Shown: positions 8,090 to 17,624 of the stretch, in pieces
Layout: each line of letters starts with the position of its first letter
Position numbering within the stretch: the first letter of the stretch is position 1
DNA from: CAYTWW01 sp043801855
GTDB lineage: Archaea > Nanobdellota > Nanobdellia > Woesearchaeales > GW2011-AR15
Reading direction: 5' to 3'
DNA: 64,000 nt
NCBI GenBank assembly: GCA_043801855.1
Contig: JAZDLQ010000017.1
Coordinates: 1-64,000, forward strand
The notes under the pieces: generated by a model
What the model saw: only the letters and a program-made list of their open reading frames with translations
What the model was told of the DNA's origin: nothing
Databases searched by the model: none
Position numbers and translations under genes: made by a program

Positions 8090-9562
8090 ATGTTTAAAAC
8101 AAATAAAGTTATAAGATGGCATTATATCTTTTTCGCAATTATTGCTCTCTCTTTTTTCCTTCGCCTCTTCATGCTTGACAATAGAATACTACATCATGAT
8201 GAAGGGACAAATGCATACTTTTTTGTTAATGGCATAATCAAAGACTTTAAGTTTAATTACGACCCTGTTAATTTTCATGGTCCAATGACATACTATTTAG
8301 CAGCAATTCCAGTTGTTATATTTGGAGAAAGCATATTTGATTTAAGGCTTGCAAGCGCGATTATCGGCGCCTCAATTGTACTTTTATTTTTTCCGCTTAG
8401 AAAATATCTTGGAGATATTGGAACTCTTTTTGCCGCATGCTTGGCTGCAATATCGCCGACAATGGCTTATTTTTCAAGATATTTAATTTCATTTGAGATA
8501 TTTCTTTTTTTTTCAATGTGCATGCTTGTATTGTCAATTGGATTTATTGAAACCAAGAATAAAGCCTATTTTTACCTGCTATCTTTGTTTTCATCTTTTG
8601 CACTCCTCACTAACGAGGTATTTTTTGTGCTGCCGCTTCTTGTGGTAATATATTTTGTTGCATATTTTACGTTTGCCCCCAAAAAAAGAGAAGAGATTAT
8701 AACAAACGTTAAAAAATATAAACTAAATGCCTTTGATTATATTGCATTTGCCGCACTTTTCCTATTTGTCCTGTTTGCGCTGCAGTCTCAGCTTTTTACT
8801 AATCTTAATAATATTGCAAGGCTTCCACAAACAATTTTTTCTAATGCGGATAAGTCGTACAGCACAGGCCACAACAAAGAAATGGCATATTATCTTAAGC
8901 TTCTCCTCAAATATGAGACAGTGCTTGCAATAGCATTATTTCTCTCGCTTTTTTTCCTTCCTAAAACAGAATTTGAAAAGTTTGCATATTTTACAGCCTA
9001 TGCAATTTTTGGGATATTTTCTATTATTGCATATAAAACTCCCTGGGTTTTAACAATAACATTATTGCCTATGTTTCTAGTTGCCGGAATAGTATTTGAA
9101 AGGATTATTGGCAAAGGCAATTGGCAAAATACTAGATTTAAACCCGCGTTTGCAGCAGTTATCGCTGTAGCACTTGCCTGGACATTAGGAATGTGCATTT
9201 ACACAAATTTTACATATCCAAATGATGAAGATAAAAACGAGCTTGCGTATGTGCAGCAAAACCAGGGATTTCTTGATTTAATTAGTGCAATAGAAAAGCA
9301 TGCTAACGCCCTTTCTGAAAAACCGCATATTCTAATCACTGCTAATAATTATTTTCCAATACCTAATTACTTAAAAAAATATGAGCCATACATGTACATG
9401 ACCAATATTAAGAATCTTAATATTAAAGATTATGAAAAAGACAATTATGACATGATAATTTCAGAAGATGGCCAGTGGCAGGAGATTCCTTTAGATGAAT
9501 ATGATATTGAAAGATTCCACACAACAAAGTATTATGACTTACTTCTAGTAACAAGAAAATAG
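8090..9562 (+). CDS. Polytopic membrane glycosyltransferase, TIGR03663 (Agl23-like)
   Basis: 490 aa with about ten membrane helices. Near the N-terminus it has RLFMLDNRILHHDEG; the HHDEG acidic loop is the hallmark of TIGR03663 proteins, GT-C/PMT-like transferases linked to archaeal N-glycosylation (flippase-associated Agl23 group). The last about 110 residues form a soluble domain outside the membrane helices. Such proteins move a lipid-linked sugar on the outer face of the membrane. Here the gene sits between pilin-like surface-protein genes, which would be likely glycan acceptors. It is convergent with the Cys-rich protein gene, with only 18 bp between the stops. Confidence 0.85.
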   Translation: MFKTNKVIRWHYIFFAIIALSFFLRLFMLDNRILHHDEGTNAYFFVNGIIKDFKFNYDPVNFHGPMTYYLAAIPVVIFGESIFDLRLASAIIGASIVLLFFPLRKYLGDIGTLFAACLAAISPTMAYFSRYLISFEIFLFFSMCMLVLSIGFIETKNKAYFYLLSLFSSFALLTNEVFFVLPLLVVIYFVAYFTFAPKKREEIITNVKKYKLNAFDYIAFAALFLFVLFALQSQLFTNLNNIARLPQTIFSNADKSYSTGHNKEMAYYLKLLLKYETVLAIALFLSLFFLPKTEFEKFAYFTAYAIFGIFSIIAYKTPWVLTITLLPMFLVAGIVFERIIGKGNWQNTRFKPAFAAVIAVALAWTLGMCIYTNFTYPNDEDKNELAYVQQNQGFLDLISAIEKHANALSEKPHILITANNYFPIPNYLKKYEPYMYMTNIKNLNIKDYEKDNYDMIISEDGQWQEIPLDEYDIERFHTTKYYDLLLVTRK

Positions 9563-9580
9563 AAAGAAATTCTTAATAAG

Positions 9581-12514
9581 TTACGCCGTAGGTAAACCCG
9601 GGTTTGGTAGTGTTGGAGTTGTTGTCGGTGTTGGTGTTGCCGAAGGACATGCAACATTATTAGCTGTATTTTTTGGCCAACATTTTTTACTGCATCCGTA
9701 ATAAGCACAGTTGGGCGTTATACTACATTGATTATCATTAGTATCGAAAACAGAACATTCTTCTCTTGTTGTTCTAGGAGGACATGCTGTAGCCTCATCT
9801 GTACCAACTGGCCAACATCGTTCACGGCATTGATAATAAGCACAACCATTATTTGTACATTCACTATTTTTTCCATCAAAGGCTTTACATTCTGCTCTTA
9901 TTTTTGGCCTTGAACTATCGCATCTGCAGCAAACATCTCTGCTTGGATTAGGGCAGTTCTCACCGCCAATACTTATTACACCAAGCGGCACACCGCCTGT
10001 TGTACTTGTGCCGCTGCAACCGCACAGGCTAACACAATCAGCATGTGCATATGCACTATCATATGTACCACCGCTTGAACATGCTTCAACGATTGTCTTT
10101 TGGCAGCAAAACGGCTTTTCAGATGTCTGGCAACCGTCAAGTGGACCATATCCTATTTTTATGCCATCAATGCAATCTGCTTCACAAGTTGCGTATGAAC
10201 CTTCTGTTGATGCAGCGCACTGGCCATTTGTTACATCCGCACATCTGCAGCAAACTTGTGCATTAGGATTAGGGCATCCAACTCCTGCTCCACTTCCTAC
10301 TGGCCCAAGTTGTTGTCCGTCATAATTGCCGCTGCAATGGCATGTATCTGTACAGTCAGCGCTTGTTTTATCAGGTGTACTATACTTATCTCCGCATGTT
10401 TCAGGTAGTTTCACATTACTTATACATCTAGGTAGAGTCTTTTCCGTAGGCGTTTCGCATCTTGCGCATTGTTCGAGCTCCACGCTTACCCACTTATACA
10501 GTGTATTTTCGTAAACACACATCTCACACTCATTTCTTTCCTCATCCATTCTAACTAATCCTGCAAGAGCAGGAAGGCATCCTCCTTTAAAGCAGTCATC
10601 GCTTGGTACCCATTTTCCTTCACTTGCTAACATGGCATTGCACTTCATGCATTGTCCTTTAATAAAGTCTATATTTCCATTTTGAGAATTGTCACATTGA
10701 TAATATCCCTCACTCATTCCAATGCCCTTTAGATAAATTGTTGCAGCAGACTCAAAGCATACATTAGGAGGTATGTTTTCAGCCTGAACCTTGAAACGGA
10801 GAATTGGTGATCTGTCTACTGAAACTGCTAATTGGACACCTTTAATGCTAGTACCAAGGCTAGGTAAAACTGTCTCTATATCTGGGTCAAGTATTTTACA
10901 CTTTTGACCAACATCACATGTGGGGACTACATAATATTTTTCATCTCCCTTTCCTTCCTTATTAATTCCGGCATTTTTATTTTTATTTAACGATGTTTCA
11001 ACTGCTTTAAAAAAGTTTGCTGGCGCATCTACGAATTCTATTGGAATACATGACTTGCCTTTAGAATCAAGCTGGACTGCATATAAATACGAAATTCCCC
11101 TGATTATATTTCTGCCAGGCGCATCTGTATCGCTTTCTGCCAATTCATAACTAAATATCTGCTTGCAAATATAAGGAAAATCATCGCTAGTTGCTCCATC
11201 TTCGCATAATAGGTTGTCCTTTTTGTCAGAAGTACTAGAGGGACAGCCATGTCCTGTATTGCAACTATCTGCAAAGCAATAATCAAGTGAATCATCACCT
11301 GTATTAGCAGTGTTATGATCATTAATACATTCTCTGCATTTATTTACTGCGCAATTATCATGATTTCCTGCTCCTGCAACGTCTTTTACAAAAACATGAT
11401 AACCATGTGCTGGATATGGGGTTTCATAAAATTGAGCATTGGTACTTGGTGCAAAATTTTGGATATCGCCAAATGCATAGACTCCAGTAACAGGTGCAAC
11501 TGTCCATAATGTTACACTAGGTAAATTAGATTTATATAAGTCAATATCTATAGATTGACCATCTTTCCACACATCAGCACAAGGCATTGCATCATTCCTT
11601 ACTAGAATTGGAGTAGTCCATTCCTTAGTTATTTTAGTATCACAATTTACAACAGCGTCATAAGGTGAAAAGTGCCTCGACATAACAGTTAATTTGTTAT
11701 TTTCAGCATCAACTGTTGTCGGAAGGCCATACCAAATCAGGTGTTCCCTGTCGTAATAGCCTATTCTGATATCATTTTCATTAAAACTAATAGGAATATC
11801 ATTATCATCATAAAACATTGTAAGCTCAATTTCGTTGCTAAATTCTGTGCCAGAAGGAAGGCCCTCAAAAGCAACCATCCCTGGAACAACATCATTTTCC
11901 AGATCTTCAAAGTTCTTTTCAAGTAGCTTAATTCCAACTTTATCCACCGGGTTTCCATTCAGGGTGGCACTTGTCCCTGCGGGTATTCTTACTGTTAATG
12001 AGCCGTCTTCTGAAGTCACAAATGTATCAGTAAGGCTGTTTTGGACAAAAGGAACCAACACTGTCCTTTGAAAAGTATATGTATGAATATCAAATTTAAA
12101 CTCGCCGTCCTGTCTTGTAAGAGTGACAGGATATTTTAATGTAACCAAAACTGTTTCATCTGTAATTTCAACATTAACTGCCATGGTACCTACTGTTACA
12201 TCAAATCCCTGATCCTTAAAATCATTAAATTCATTTAGGCAATCATCAATGTTTCCAAGTATGTGATTTTCAATATTTGTCTTTGACCAAAGAGGATCTA
12301 AGCCATATTCAAGGATGCCATCAATTGTTGTTTGCTTGACGCAGTTTTCAATAAACATAGAAATAGAATCATGAGTTGCAGAAAATGCCCTGTTTTGGCC
12401 TTGAGCAAGAACTGTTTCTTTTTGCTTGGAATTATTGTAAAGCAAAAAGACAATACCCAGAACAACAACCATCCCAAGAATAACAAATATCGTGACCTGC
12501 GATTTCCTATTCAT
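9581..12514 (-). CDS. Very large Cys-rich pilin-like surface protein
   Basis: About 977 aa from ATG 12514, which follows GGTGG; ATG 12526 would add MVEL. MNRKSQ plus one hydrophobic helix is a class III-like signal. Residues about 160-290 resemble a ZU5-type module (PAGT start, HFSPYDA end). The C-terminal half is built of Cys-rich repeats: two CHCSG/CGCSG...CPNP...VCCRC units, ADCIDG...PFCCQK, and two CKAFD/CSVFD...CAYYxC...CWP units. The tail is Pro/Thr-rich (ATPTPTTTPT). It is probably a secreted, heavily disulfide-bonded adhesin or appendage protein exposed on a pilin-like anchor. No whole-protein family is recognised. Confidence 0.75.
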   Translation of the reverse strand: MNRKSQVTIFVILGMVVVLGIVFLLYNNSKQKETVLAQGQNRAFSATHDSISMFIENCVKQTTIDGILEYGLDPLWSKTNIENHILGNIDDCLNEFNDFKDQGFDVTVGTMAVNVEITDETVLVTLKYPVTLTRQDGEFKFDIHTYTFQRTVLVPFVQNSLTDTFVTSEDGSLTVRIPAGTSATLNGNPVDKVGIKLLEKNFEDLENDVVPGMVAFEGLPSGTEFSNEIELTMFYDDNDIPISFNENDIRIGYYDREHLIWYGLPTTVDAENNKLTVMSRHFSPYDAVVNCDTKITKEWTTPILVRNDAMPCADVWKDGQSIDIDLYKSNLPSVTLWTVAPVTGVYAFGDIQNFAPSTNAQFYETPYPAHGYHVFVKDVAGAGNHDNCAVNKCRECINDHNTANTGDDSLDYCFADSCNTGHGCPSSTSDKKDNLLCEDGATSDDFPYICKQIFSYELAESDTDAPGRNIIRGISYLYAVQLDSKGKSCIPIEFVDAPANFFKAVETSLNKNKNAGINKEGKGDEKYYVVPTCDVGQKCKILDPDIETVLPSLGTSIKGVQLAVSVDRSPILRFKVQAENIPPNVCFESAATIYLKGIGMSEGYYQCDNSQNGNIDFIKGQCMKCNAMLASEGKWVPSDDCFKGGCLPALAGLVRMDEERNECEMCVYENTLYKWVSVELEQCARCETPTEKTLPRCISNVKLPETCGDKYSTPDKTSADCTDTCHCSGNYDGQQLGPVGSGAGVGCPNPNAQVCCRCADVTNGQCAASTEGSYATCEADCIDGIKIGYGPLDGCQTSEKPFCCQKTIVEACSSGGTYDSAYAHADCVSLCGCSGTSTTGGVPLGVISIGGENCPNPSRDVCCRCDSSRPKIRAECKAFDGKNSECTNNGCAYYQCRERCWPVGTDEATACPPRTTREECSVFDTNDNQCSITPNCAYYGCSKKCWPKNTANNVACPSATPTPTTTPTLPNPGLPTA

Positions 12515-12678
12515 TAATTCCACCATCCCCTCTTAAATTAATCGAAAATAAATAAATGTTACTATTTTTTAATTAATATATAATAATTAAATATAGTAAA
12601 AAGAGTAATTTTCACCTATATAAATCTTTTTATCATGCCTGAGTTAGTTTTTTAATTTAGCTTAACAATTGCAAAAAA

Positions 12679-12687
12679 CATATAAAC
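12679..12687 (+). promoter_or_regulatory. TATA box of the top6BA operon
   Basis: ACATATAAA is centred about 26 nt before the top6B ATG (12709), the archaeal leaderless arrangement. The gap 12515-12708 otherwise holds only AT-rich sequence and must also contain the promoter of the divergent Cys-rich protein gene. Confidence 0.5.
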
Positions 12688-12708
12688 CGTAATTTTTTTT
12701 TTAAGCCA

Positions 12709-14505
12709 ATGGAAAAAGACATAAGCCTTGATTCTTTTAGTGGTTCTCTTACTAATAACAACGGCAAGAAGAGCGAAACGCCTATCGCTATTGAGCTTGC
12801 AAAAAAGCAGCGCGATATTTCCGTCGCTGAGTTTTTTGAGAAAAACAGGCACCTTTTGGGATTTGATAATAAAAAAAAGGCACTTCTTACAACAATTAAA
12901 GAAGCTGTTGATAACAGCCTTGATGCATGTGAAGAGGCTGATATTCTTCCTGAAATTGTTGTTGAAATTATTGATATGAGTACCTCTGAAATTCCTGACA
13001 GGTTTAAAATCATTGTCGAAGATAATGGCCCTGGAATTGTAAAAGAGCAGATACCAAGCATTTTTGCAAAGCTTCTTTACGGCAGCAAATTCCATAGATT
13101 AAAACAGAGTCGCGGCCAGCAGGGCCTTGGAATCTCAGCAAGTGTCATGTATGCGCAATTGACAACAGGAAAGCCTGCAAAAATAATATCAAAAATATCA
13201 CCGAGCCACCCTGCGCATTATGTGGAACTTATGCTTGATACTGCTACAAATAAGCCTAAAATATTAAAAACAGAAATTGTTGAATGGAGCAAAGACCACG
13301 GTACAAAGGTTGAAATCGATCTTGAGGGCTCTTATGCAAAGGGAAGCCAGTCAGTCGATGAATATCTTCGAAATACTGCAATAGTAAATCCTCACACTAC
13401 AATAATCTATCAGCCGTCTTCTGGCAGCCAGATAATGTTCATCCGCGCAACTGAGGAAAAGCCAGCTCAGCCAAAAGAGATAAAGCCGCATCCTTATGGG
13501 ATTGAGCTTGGAACATTTCTGAAAATGCTTGAGCGAACAGAATACAGGACTTTGCAGGCTTTCCTAACCAATGAGTTTTCAAGGGTTGGAGCCGGCACTG
13601 CTAAAGAGATATGTGAAAATTCAGCAACACTTCCAACAACTCCGCCAAAGAAAATCAGCAGGGAAATGGCTGAAAAAATAGTTGAAGGAATAAAGAAAAC
13701 AAAAATAATGAACCCTCCTACTGACTGCATTGTTCCTATAGGAAAAGAATTAATTGAAAAAGGGATTAAAAAAGAGATCCACGCTGAATTCTATGCATCA
13801 GCCACAAGGCCTCCGTTTGTATACCGAGGAAATCCGTTTGTAATTGAAGCAGCACTTGCCTACGGCGGAAACCTCCCTGCAGAAGATTCAATGAAAATCC
13901 TAAGATTTGCAAACAGGGTCCCTCTTTTGTACCAGCAGGGAGCATGCGCGATAACTAGTTCAATCACAAAAACAAACTGGCGGCAGTACGGCCTTAAGCA
14001 AAGCTCAAACTCTGTTCCTATAGGCCCATGCGTTATTATTGTACACATGGGTTCAGTATGGGTTCCATACACATCAGAAGCAAAAGAGGCAATTGCACAC
14101 TATCCTGAAATCATAAAAGAAATAAAACTTGCATTGCAGGAATGCGGGCGAGAGCTTGGTAAATATTTAAATAAGAAAAGAAGAGTTAACCAGGAATTAA
14201 AAAAAGTTGATTATATCACAAAATATCTTCCGCATGTTGGAATTGCGCTTCAGGAATTATTGAAGCTTGACGACAAAGAAAAAGCAAGGCTTGAGGAAAA
14301 CTTAAAAGAAATACTTGAAAGCACAAGAGATATCCCTACTCTTGAATCAGCGGACAACGGAGAAATTGAAGATTCTGAAGGAATGGGTTTTTCAGTAGGA
14401 GATGACAATGATAGCGATGATGATTCACCCGATGATGATAACTCAGGTGATGACAGCGACGAAGAGCCAGAAGATGATAGCGAAGGAGGTGAAGATAATG
14501 AGTAA
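12709..14505 (+). CDS. top6B: DNA topoisomerase VI subunit B
   Basis: 598 aa ATPase subunit of the type IIB topoisomerase. The GHKL fold is clear: EAVDNSLDAC near residue 64, DNGPGI near 105, and the lid GQQGLGIS near 137. A helix-two-turn-helix part follows (EFSRVGAGTAKEIC, about residue 285). The transducer domain comes next, including its ATP-sensing Lys region (TKTNWRQYGLKQ). The C-terminus is a long acidic Asp/Glu/Ser tail (last about 45 residues), unusual in the family and perhaps charge-mimicking. The end overlaps top6A by 8 bases, so the two subunits are coupled. Confidence 0.97.
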   Translation: MEKDISLDSFSGSLTNNNGKKSETPIAIELAKKQRDISVAEFFEKNRHLLGFDNKKKALLTTIKEAVDNSLDACEEADILPEIVVEIIDMSTSEIPDRFKIIVEDNGPGIVKEQIPSIFAKLLYGSKFHRLKQSRGQQGLGISASVMYAQLTTGKPAKIISKISPSHPAHYVELMLDTATNKPKILKTEIVEWSKDHGTKVEIDLEGSYAKGSQSVDEYLRNTAIVNPHTTIIYQPSSGSQIMFIRATEEKPAQPKEIKPHPYGIELGTFLKMLERTEYRTLQAFLTNEFSRVGAGTAKEICENSATLPTTPPKKISREMAEKIVEGIKKTKIMNPPTDCIVPIGKELIEKGIKKEIHAEFYASATRPPFVYRGNPFVIEAALAYGGNLPAEDSMKILRFANRVPLLYQQGACAITSSITKTNWRQYGLKQSSNSVPIGPCVIIVHMGSVWVPYTSEAKEAIAHYPEIIKEIKLALQECGRELGKYLNKKRRVNQELKKVDYITKYLPHVGIALQELLKLDDKEKARLEENLKEILESTRDIPTLESADNGEIEDSEGMGFSVGDDNDSDDDSPDDDNSGDDSDEEPEDDSEGGEDNE

Positions 14506-15583
14506 TCCTGTTGTTGAAAAAATCAAGGGAGTTGCAAATGATGTTTATTCGAAAATTATCAATAAAGAAAGGCCTAAACTAACATTACCTATAAGAAGCC
14601 TCCAGAATGTGCGCTATGACCCGTCGGTAGGATATTTTGAGATAGACAATAAAGTAAAGTCAAGAACCCTTACTGTAAGCACAGTTAAAACTTTTGCTCA
14701 GTCACTGCGAATGATGTCAGTAAGTAAAGAGCTTGTTGAGACTGATGATATTGCGACAAAAAGAGAGATGTATTATGTTTCCAAAAACTGGGGCGAGGCA
14801 AGATTTCATGCGCAGCCTGAATCTGATACAGTAATGGATGATATTGAAGCGATGTTTATGGTAAATCGCGAGCAGCTTGGATTTATCCCTGAAGAGAAGG
14901 GCGGAGATGTTGCCGGAAAACTAATTATCTATGACATTGATTCAGAAACTAAAAAAGAAATAAAGATTGACTGCACAAAATTTGGCTCAGGTGCTTATTC
15001 AGTCCCTATTTCAGTTGAGCACTTAAAATTTGAGACTGACGCCAAGTTCATCCTTGCAATTGAGACAGCTGGTATGTTCCAAAGGCTAGTAAAACACAAA
15101 TACTGGAAGACGGCTAACTGTATCTTAATTTCTATGGGAGGAGTACCTTCAAGAGCATGCAGGAGATTCATAAGAAGACTTTCTGACGATAAGAATATTC
15201 CAGTGTATGCATTCACTGATGGAGATATTTACGGTTGGATGAACATATACAGAACTTTGAAGGTAGGATCTGGTAATGCTGCTCACATTAACAAATATTT
15301 CTGCGTACCAAATGCCAGATTTTTGGGAGTCACTGCAAGAGATATAATTGATTATAAATTGCCAACACATCCTCTTAAGGATATAGATATTAAAAGAGGC
15401 AAAGATGCTATTAAGAATGACCCCTTTGTGATACAGCATAAAGAATGGCAAAAAGCAATTATTGAAATGTCATTAATGAAGAAAAGAGCAGAACAACAAG
15501 CTTTGGCAAGATGGGGTCTTAATTACGTTATTAGTAATTATTTACCTGACAAACTTAAAAACCCAAAAACTTGGTTGCCTTGA
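14498..15583 (+). CDS. top6A: DNA topoisomerase VI subunit A
   Basis: 361 aa, catalytic Spo11-like subunit. The strand-cleaving Tyr lies in MYYVSKNW (Tyr 92/93) within the winged-helix domain. The Toprim acidic residues are in AIETAGMF (Glu near 188) and DGDIYGW (Asp near 239/241). ATG 14498 is preceded by GGAGGTGA inside top6B, and this sets the start; in-frame ATGs further upstream lie in the acidic-tail region of top6B. The C-terminus (LKNPKTWLP) recurs as an isolated fragment at 26101-26148, which marks this 3' end as a recombination site. Confidence 0.97.
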   Translation: MSNPVVEKIKGVANDVYSKIINKERPKLTLPIRSLQNVRYDPSVGYFEIDNKVKSRTLTVSTVKTFAQSLRMMSVSKELVETDDIATKREMYYVSKNWGEARFHAQPESDTVMDDIEAMFMVNREQLGFIPEEKGGDVAGKLIIYDIDSETKKEIKIDCTKFGSGAYSVPISVEHLKFETDAKFILAIETAGMFQRLVKHKYWKTANCILISMGGVPSRACRRFIRRLSDDKNIPVYAFTDGDIYGWMNIYRTLKVGSGNAAHINKYFCVPNARFLGVTARDIIDYKLPTHPLKDIDIKRGKDAIKNDPFVIQHKEWQKAIIEMSLMKKRAEQQALARWGLNYVISNYLPDKLKNPKTWLP

Positions 15584-15642
15584 TCTTTTAATTTCCACAA
15601 CTTTTTTATTTCCCAATTTGTTCTCCATAATACTGATTTTCA

Positions 15643-16461
15643 ATGAATAAATTATTAACCCTCAAAAAAGTGGATAATGAGAGATGGGCATTTGTGTGGC
15701 CCTGTATAAATAATGACCTTCTTTATGACGGTTTTGAGCATATGGGTGGAGGAAGCAAAGCTAAAGCAAAAAAATGTTTTGAAAAAGTGTTATCTGTTTT
15801 TCCTAACCATATTGATGCTCTCTGCGCCATGTCTTCTCTTGAAAAAGACAGATTAAAATCCCTTGCATATTTGAACAAAGCATTAAATATCGGAAAAAAA
15901 GCGATTCCAGAAGGATTTGATATGAAAAAAGACAGGATTGAATGGATATTTTTGGAGAACAGGGCATTCTTAAGGGCATATCACACTTATGGCTTATTTT
16001 TATTGAATGAAAACCAAACAGAAAAAGCAGTAAAAGTTTTTGAGCAGATGCTTATCTGGAATCCAAATGACAACCAGGGTGTGCGAGATATACTGGCAGA
16101 TATTTATATACAATTGGAAGACTGGAGAAAAATGCTTTGGCTTGGAAATAAATATAAGGGAGATTCCAGCCCATCAATTTCTTATGCATGGGCGCTTATT
16201 TTATTTATGACAAAAAGAAGAGAAGAGGCAGACAAAGCTCTTTTTGAAGCAATTAAGTTTCTTCCATTGTGTGCCAAGGAATTAATAAAGAAAACGCATA
16301 AAAAACCAAAAACCGACATGCCGGGGCATATTGCTTTCGGAGGAGAAGATCAGGCTTATGAATTCTGGGAGACCCAAGGTCAGTTTAAAGCATGGCAGGA
16401 TGAAGAAGTGCAAAAATGGATTGGCAACATGGTTGAAAAAGTCCATGAGAAAAAAATATGA
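15643..16461 (+). CDS. TPR protein
   Basis: 272 aa, all-helical with several tetratricopeptide-like units (AKKCFEKVLSVFPNHIDAL; YHTYGLFLLNENQTEKAVKVFEQML; IYIQLEDWRKMLWLG). The C-terminus holds HIAFGGEDQAYEFWETQG, an aromatic motif (A-Y-E-F-W) that also ends many TPR proteins of ST7-like type. It is presumably a protein-protein scaffold. First gene of the block behind top6A. There is only a T-rich 59-bp gap after top6A and no obvious ribosome-binding site. A second TPR protein lies two genes downstream. Confidence 0.75.
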   Translation: MNKLLTLKKVDNERWAFVWPCINNDLLYDGFEHMGGGSKAKAKKCFEKVLSVFPNHIDALCAMSSLEKDRLKSLAYLNKALNIGKKAIPEGFDMKKDRIEWIFLENRAFLRAYHTYGLFLLNENQTEKAVKVFEQMLIWNPNDNQGVRDILADIYIQLEDWRKMLWLGNKYKGDSSPSISYAWALILFMTKRREEADKALFEAIKFLPLCAKELIKKTHKKPKTDMPGHIAFGGEDQAYEFWETQGQFKAWQDEEVQKWIGNMVEKVHEKKI

Positions 16462-16487
16462 ATTGCAAGTACAAAAGGTAGAAAAAA

Positions 16488-16880
16488 ATGGATGAAAAAA
16501 CAGTAAACGTCAATTGTGATTTCTGTGGAAAAGAAATAGAATGCCCCATAAGCATGATGGAAAAATCAAAAAAGCACATGTGCCATGAATGCTTTTTGGA
16601 AAGGCCAAAAAACGGGAGTGATGAAGAGCTTAAGGATGTGCATGTTGATTTTCCAACAGAAGATTTTATAGAAGAAGCAGCAAATATGATGGTTGGCAAA
16701 ATGGTTGATGAAACGTTTCCAAGCCTTTGGAGCGAGAGAAAAAATCAGCTTAAGGAATTGTCTAAAAAGGAGTTGGCACAGGAGATGTTTGGTGCAGGAG
16801 CATACCTTGCACTCAGCACTTTTATGAAATTACAGCATGAAGAGGAAAAAAAAGAGGCAGATAAAAAGGAAGTGTCTTAA
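16488..16880 (+). CDS. Small zinc-finger protein
   Basis: 130 aa. The N-terminus carries CDFCGKEIECP...CHECF, a four-Cys treble-clef-like zinc site (Cys pairs near residues 8-11 and 35-38). The rest is acidic and helical. AAAGGTAG precedes the ATG. It lies between two TPR genes, 26 bp and 1 bp apart from its neighbours, so it is clearly co-transcribed. No specific family is recognised; it is probably an adaptor for the TPR proteins. Confidence 0.7.
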   Translation: MDEKTVNVNCDFCGKEIECPISMMEKSKKHMCHECFLERPKNGSDEELKDVHVDFPTEDFIEEAANMMVGKMVDETFPSLWSERKNQLKELSKKELAQEMFGAGAYLALSTFMKLQHEEEKKEADKKEVS

Positions 16881-16881
16881 A

Positions 16882-17607
16882 ATGGAACAACTCAAAAAAC
16901 TTATTGAAAAAGGAAAAGATGCATTTGAAGCAAATGATTATGAAAAGGCAATTAATTATTTTGAAAAAGCACTTAAAATTGATAGAAATAATATTGATGC
17001 GTTGCAATATCTTGGTGTTTGCCTGACCATGGCTGGAAATCCTGGAACAGGGCTCCTTTTATTGAATCGTGCGCTTGAGCAGAATCCTGATAAAGATAAA
17101 AAGATTGAAATTTATGCTGCTCTTGCCAATGCATTCAGCTTCAAGGGGCAGGAAAAAGGAGACACAAGATTCTATGATAAATCAATAGAGATCAACACAA
17201 TTGTATTAAAAGAACTTAAGGATGAAGGAACCTATCTAAATTTAGGCAATGTTTACAAATATAAGCAGGATTACAAAAATTCAATTAAGATATTTAATGA
17301 AGGGTTAACCAAGTATCCTAAAAGCGCAAGGCTTATGGTTCATCTTGGAAACACATTTTCTGCACAAAGTGATGACAATGGAAATTTCCCAACTGAAGCA
17401 GTTGAAATGTATAATCAGGCAAAAAAAATTGATCCAAATTATATTGGCTCTTATCTTAACCTTGGGATAGCATATATGAATGTTGGAGAGGATAAGCTTG
17501 CAGAAAAAGAATTTCGACAAGTGTTAAAGCTGGATCCTTATAATGAGCAGGCGATTTTTTTTCTTGAAGATATTAAAAAACAAAACAGAATAATGAAGCT
17601 AGCCTGA
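16882..17607 (+). CDS. TPR protein
   Basis: 241 aa from ATG 16882, directly after the preceding stop. Canonical TPR units are visible: GKDAFEANDYEKAINYFEKAL, ALQYLGVCLTMAGNPGTGLLLL, YLNLGNVYKYKQDYKNSIKIF and YLNLGIAYMNVGEDKLAEKEF. It probably acts as a binding scaffold. It ends 17 bp before the SNF2 gene, so it belongs to that operon. Confidence 0.85.
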   Translation: MEQLKKLIEKGKDAFEANDYEKAINYFEKALKIDRNNIDALQYLGVCLTMAGNPGTGLLLLNRALEQNPDKDKKIEIYAALANAFSFKGQEKGDTRFYDKSIEINTIVLKELKDEGTYLNLGNVYKYKQDYKNSIKIFNEGLTKYPKSARLMVHLGNTFSAQSDDNGNFPTEAVEMYNQAKKIDPNYIGSYLNLGIAYMNVGEDKLAEKEFRQVLKLDPYNEQAIFFLEDIKKQNRIMKLA

Positions 17608-17624
17608 GCAATTGAAAGATAAAA

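Noticed and set aside
10008..10514. Plus-strand Cys/His-rich frames opposite the large surface protein
   Set aside because: They mirror the Cys-rich repeats of the minus-strand gene, which has the signal peptide and consistent domain order.
12652..13095. Minus-strand open frames of 147 and 134 aa
   Set aside because: Antisense to the conserved GHKL region of top6B; composition is Leu/Phe/Ser-rich as expected for a shadow frame.
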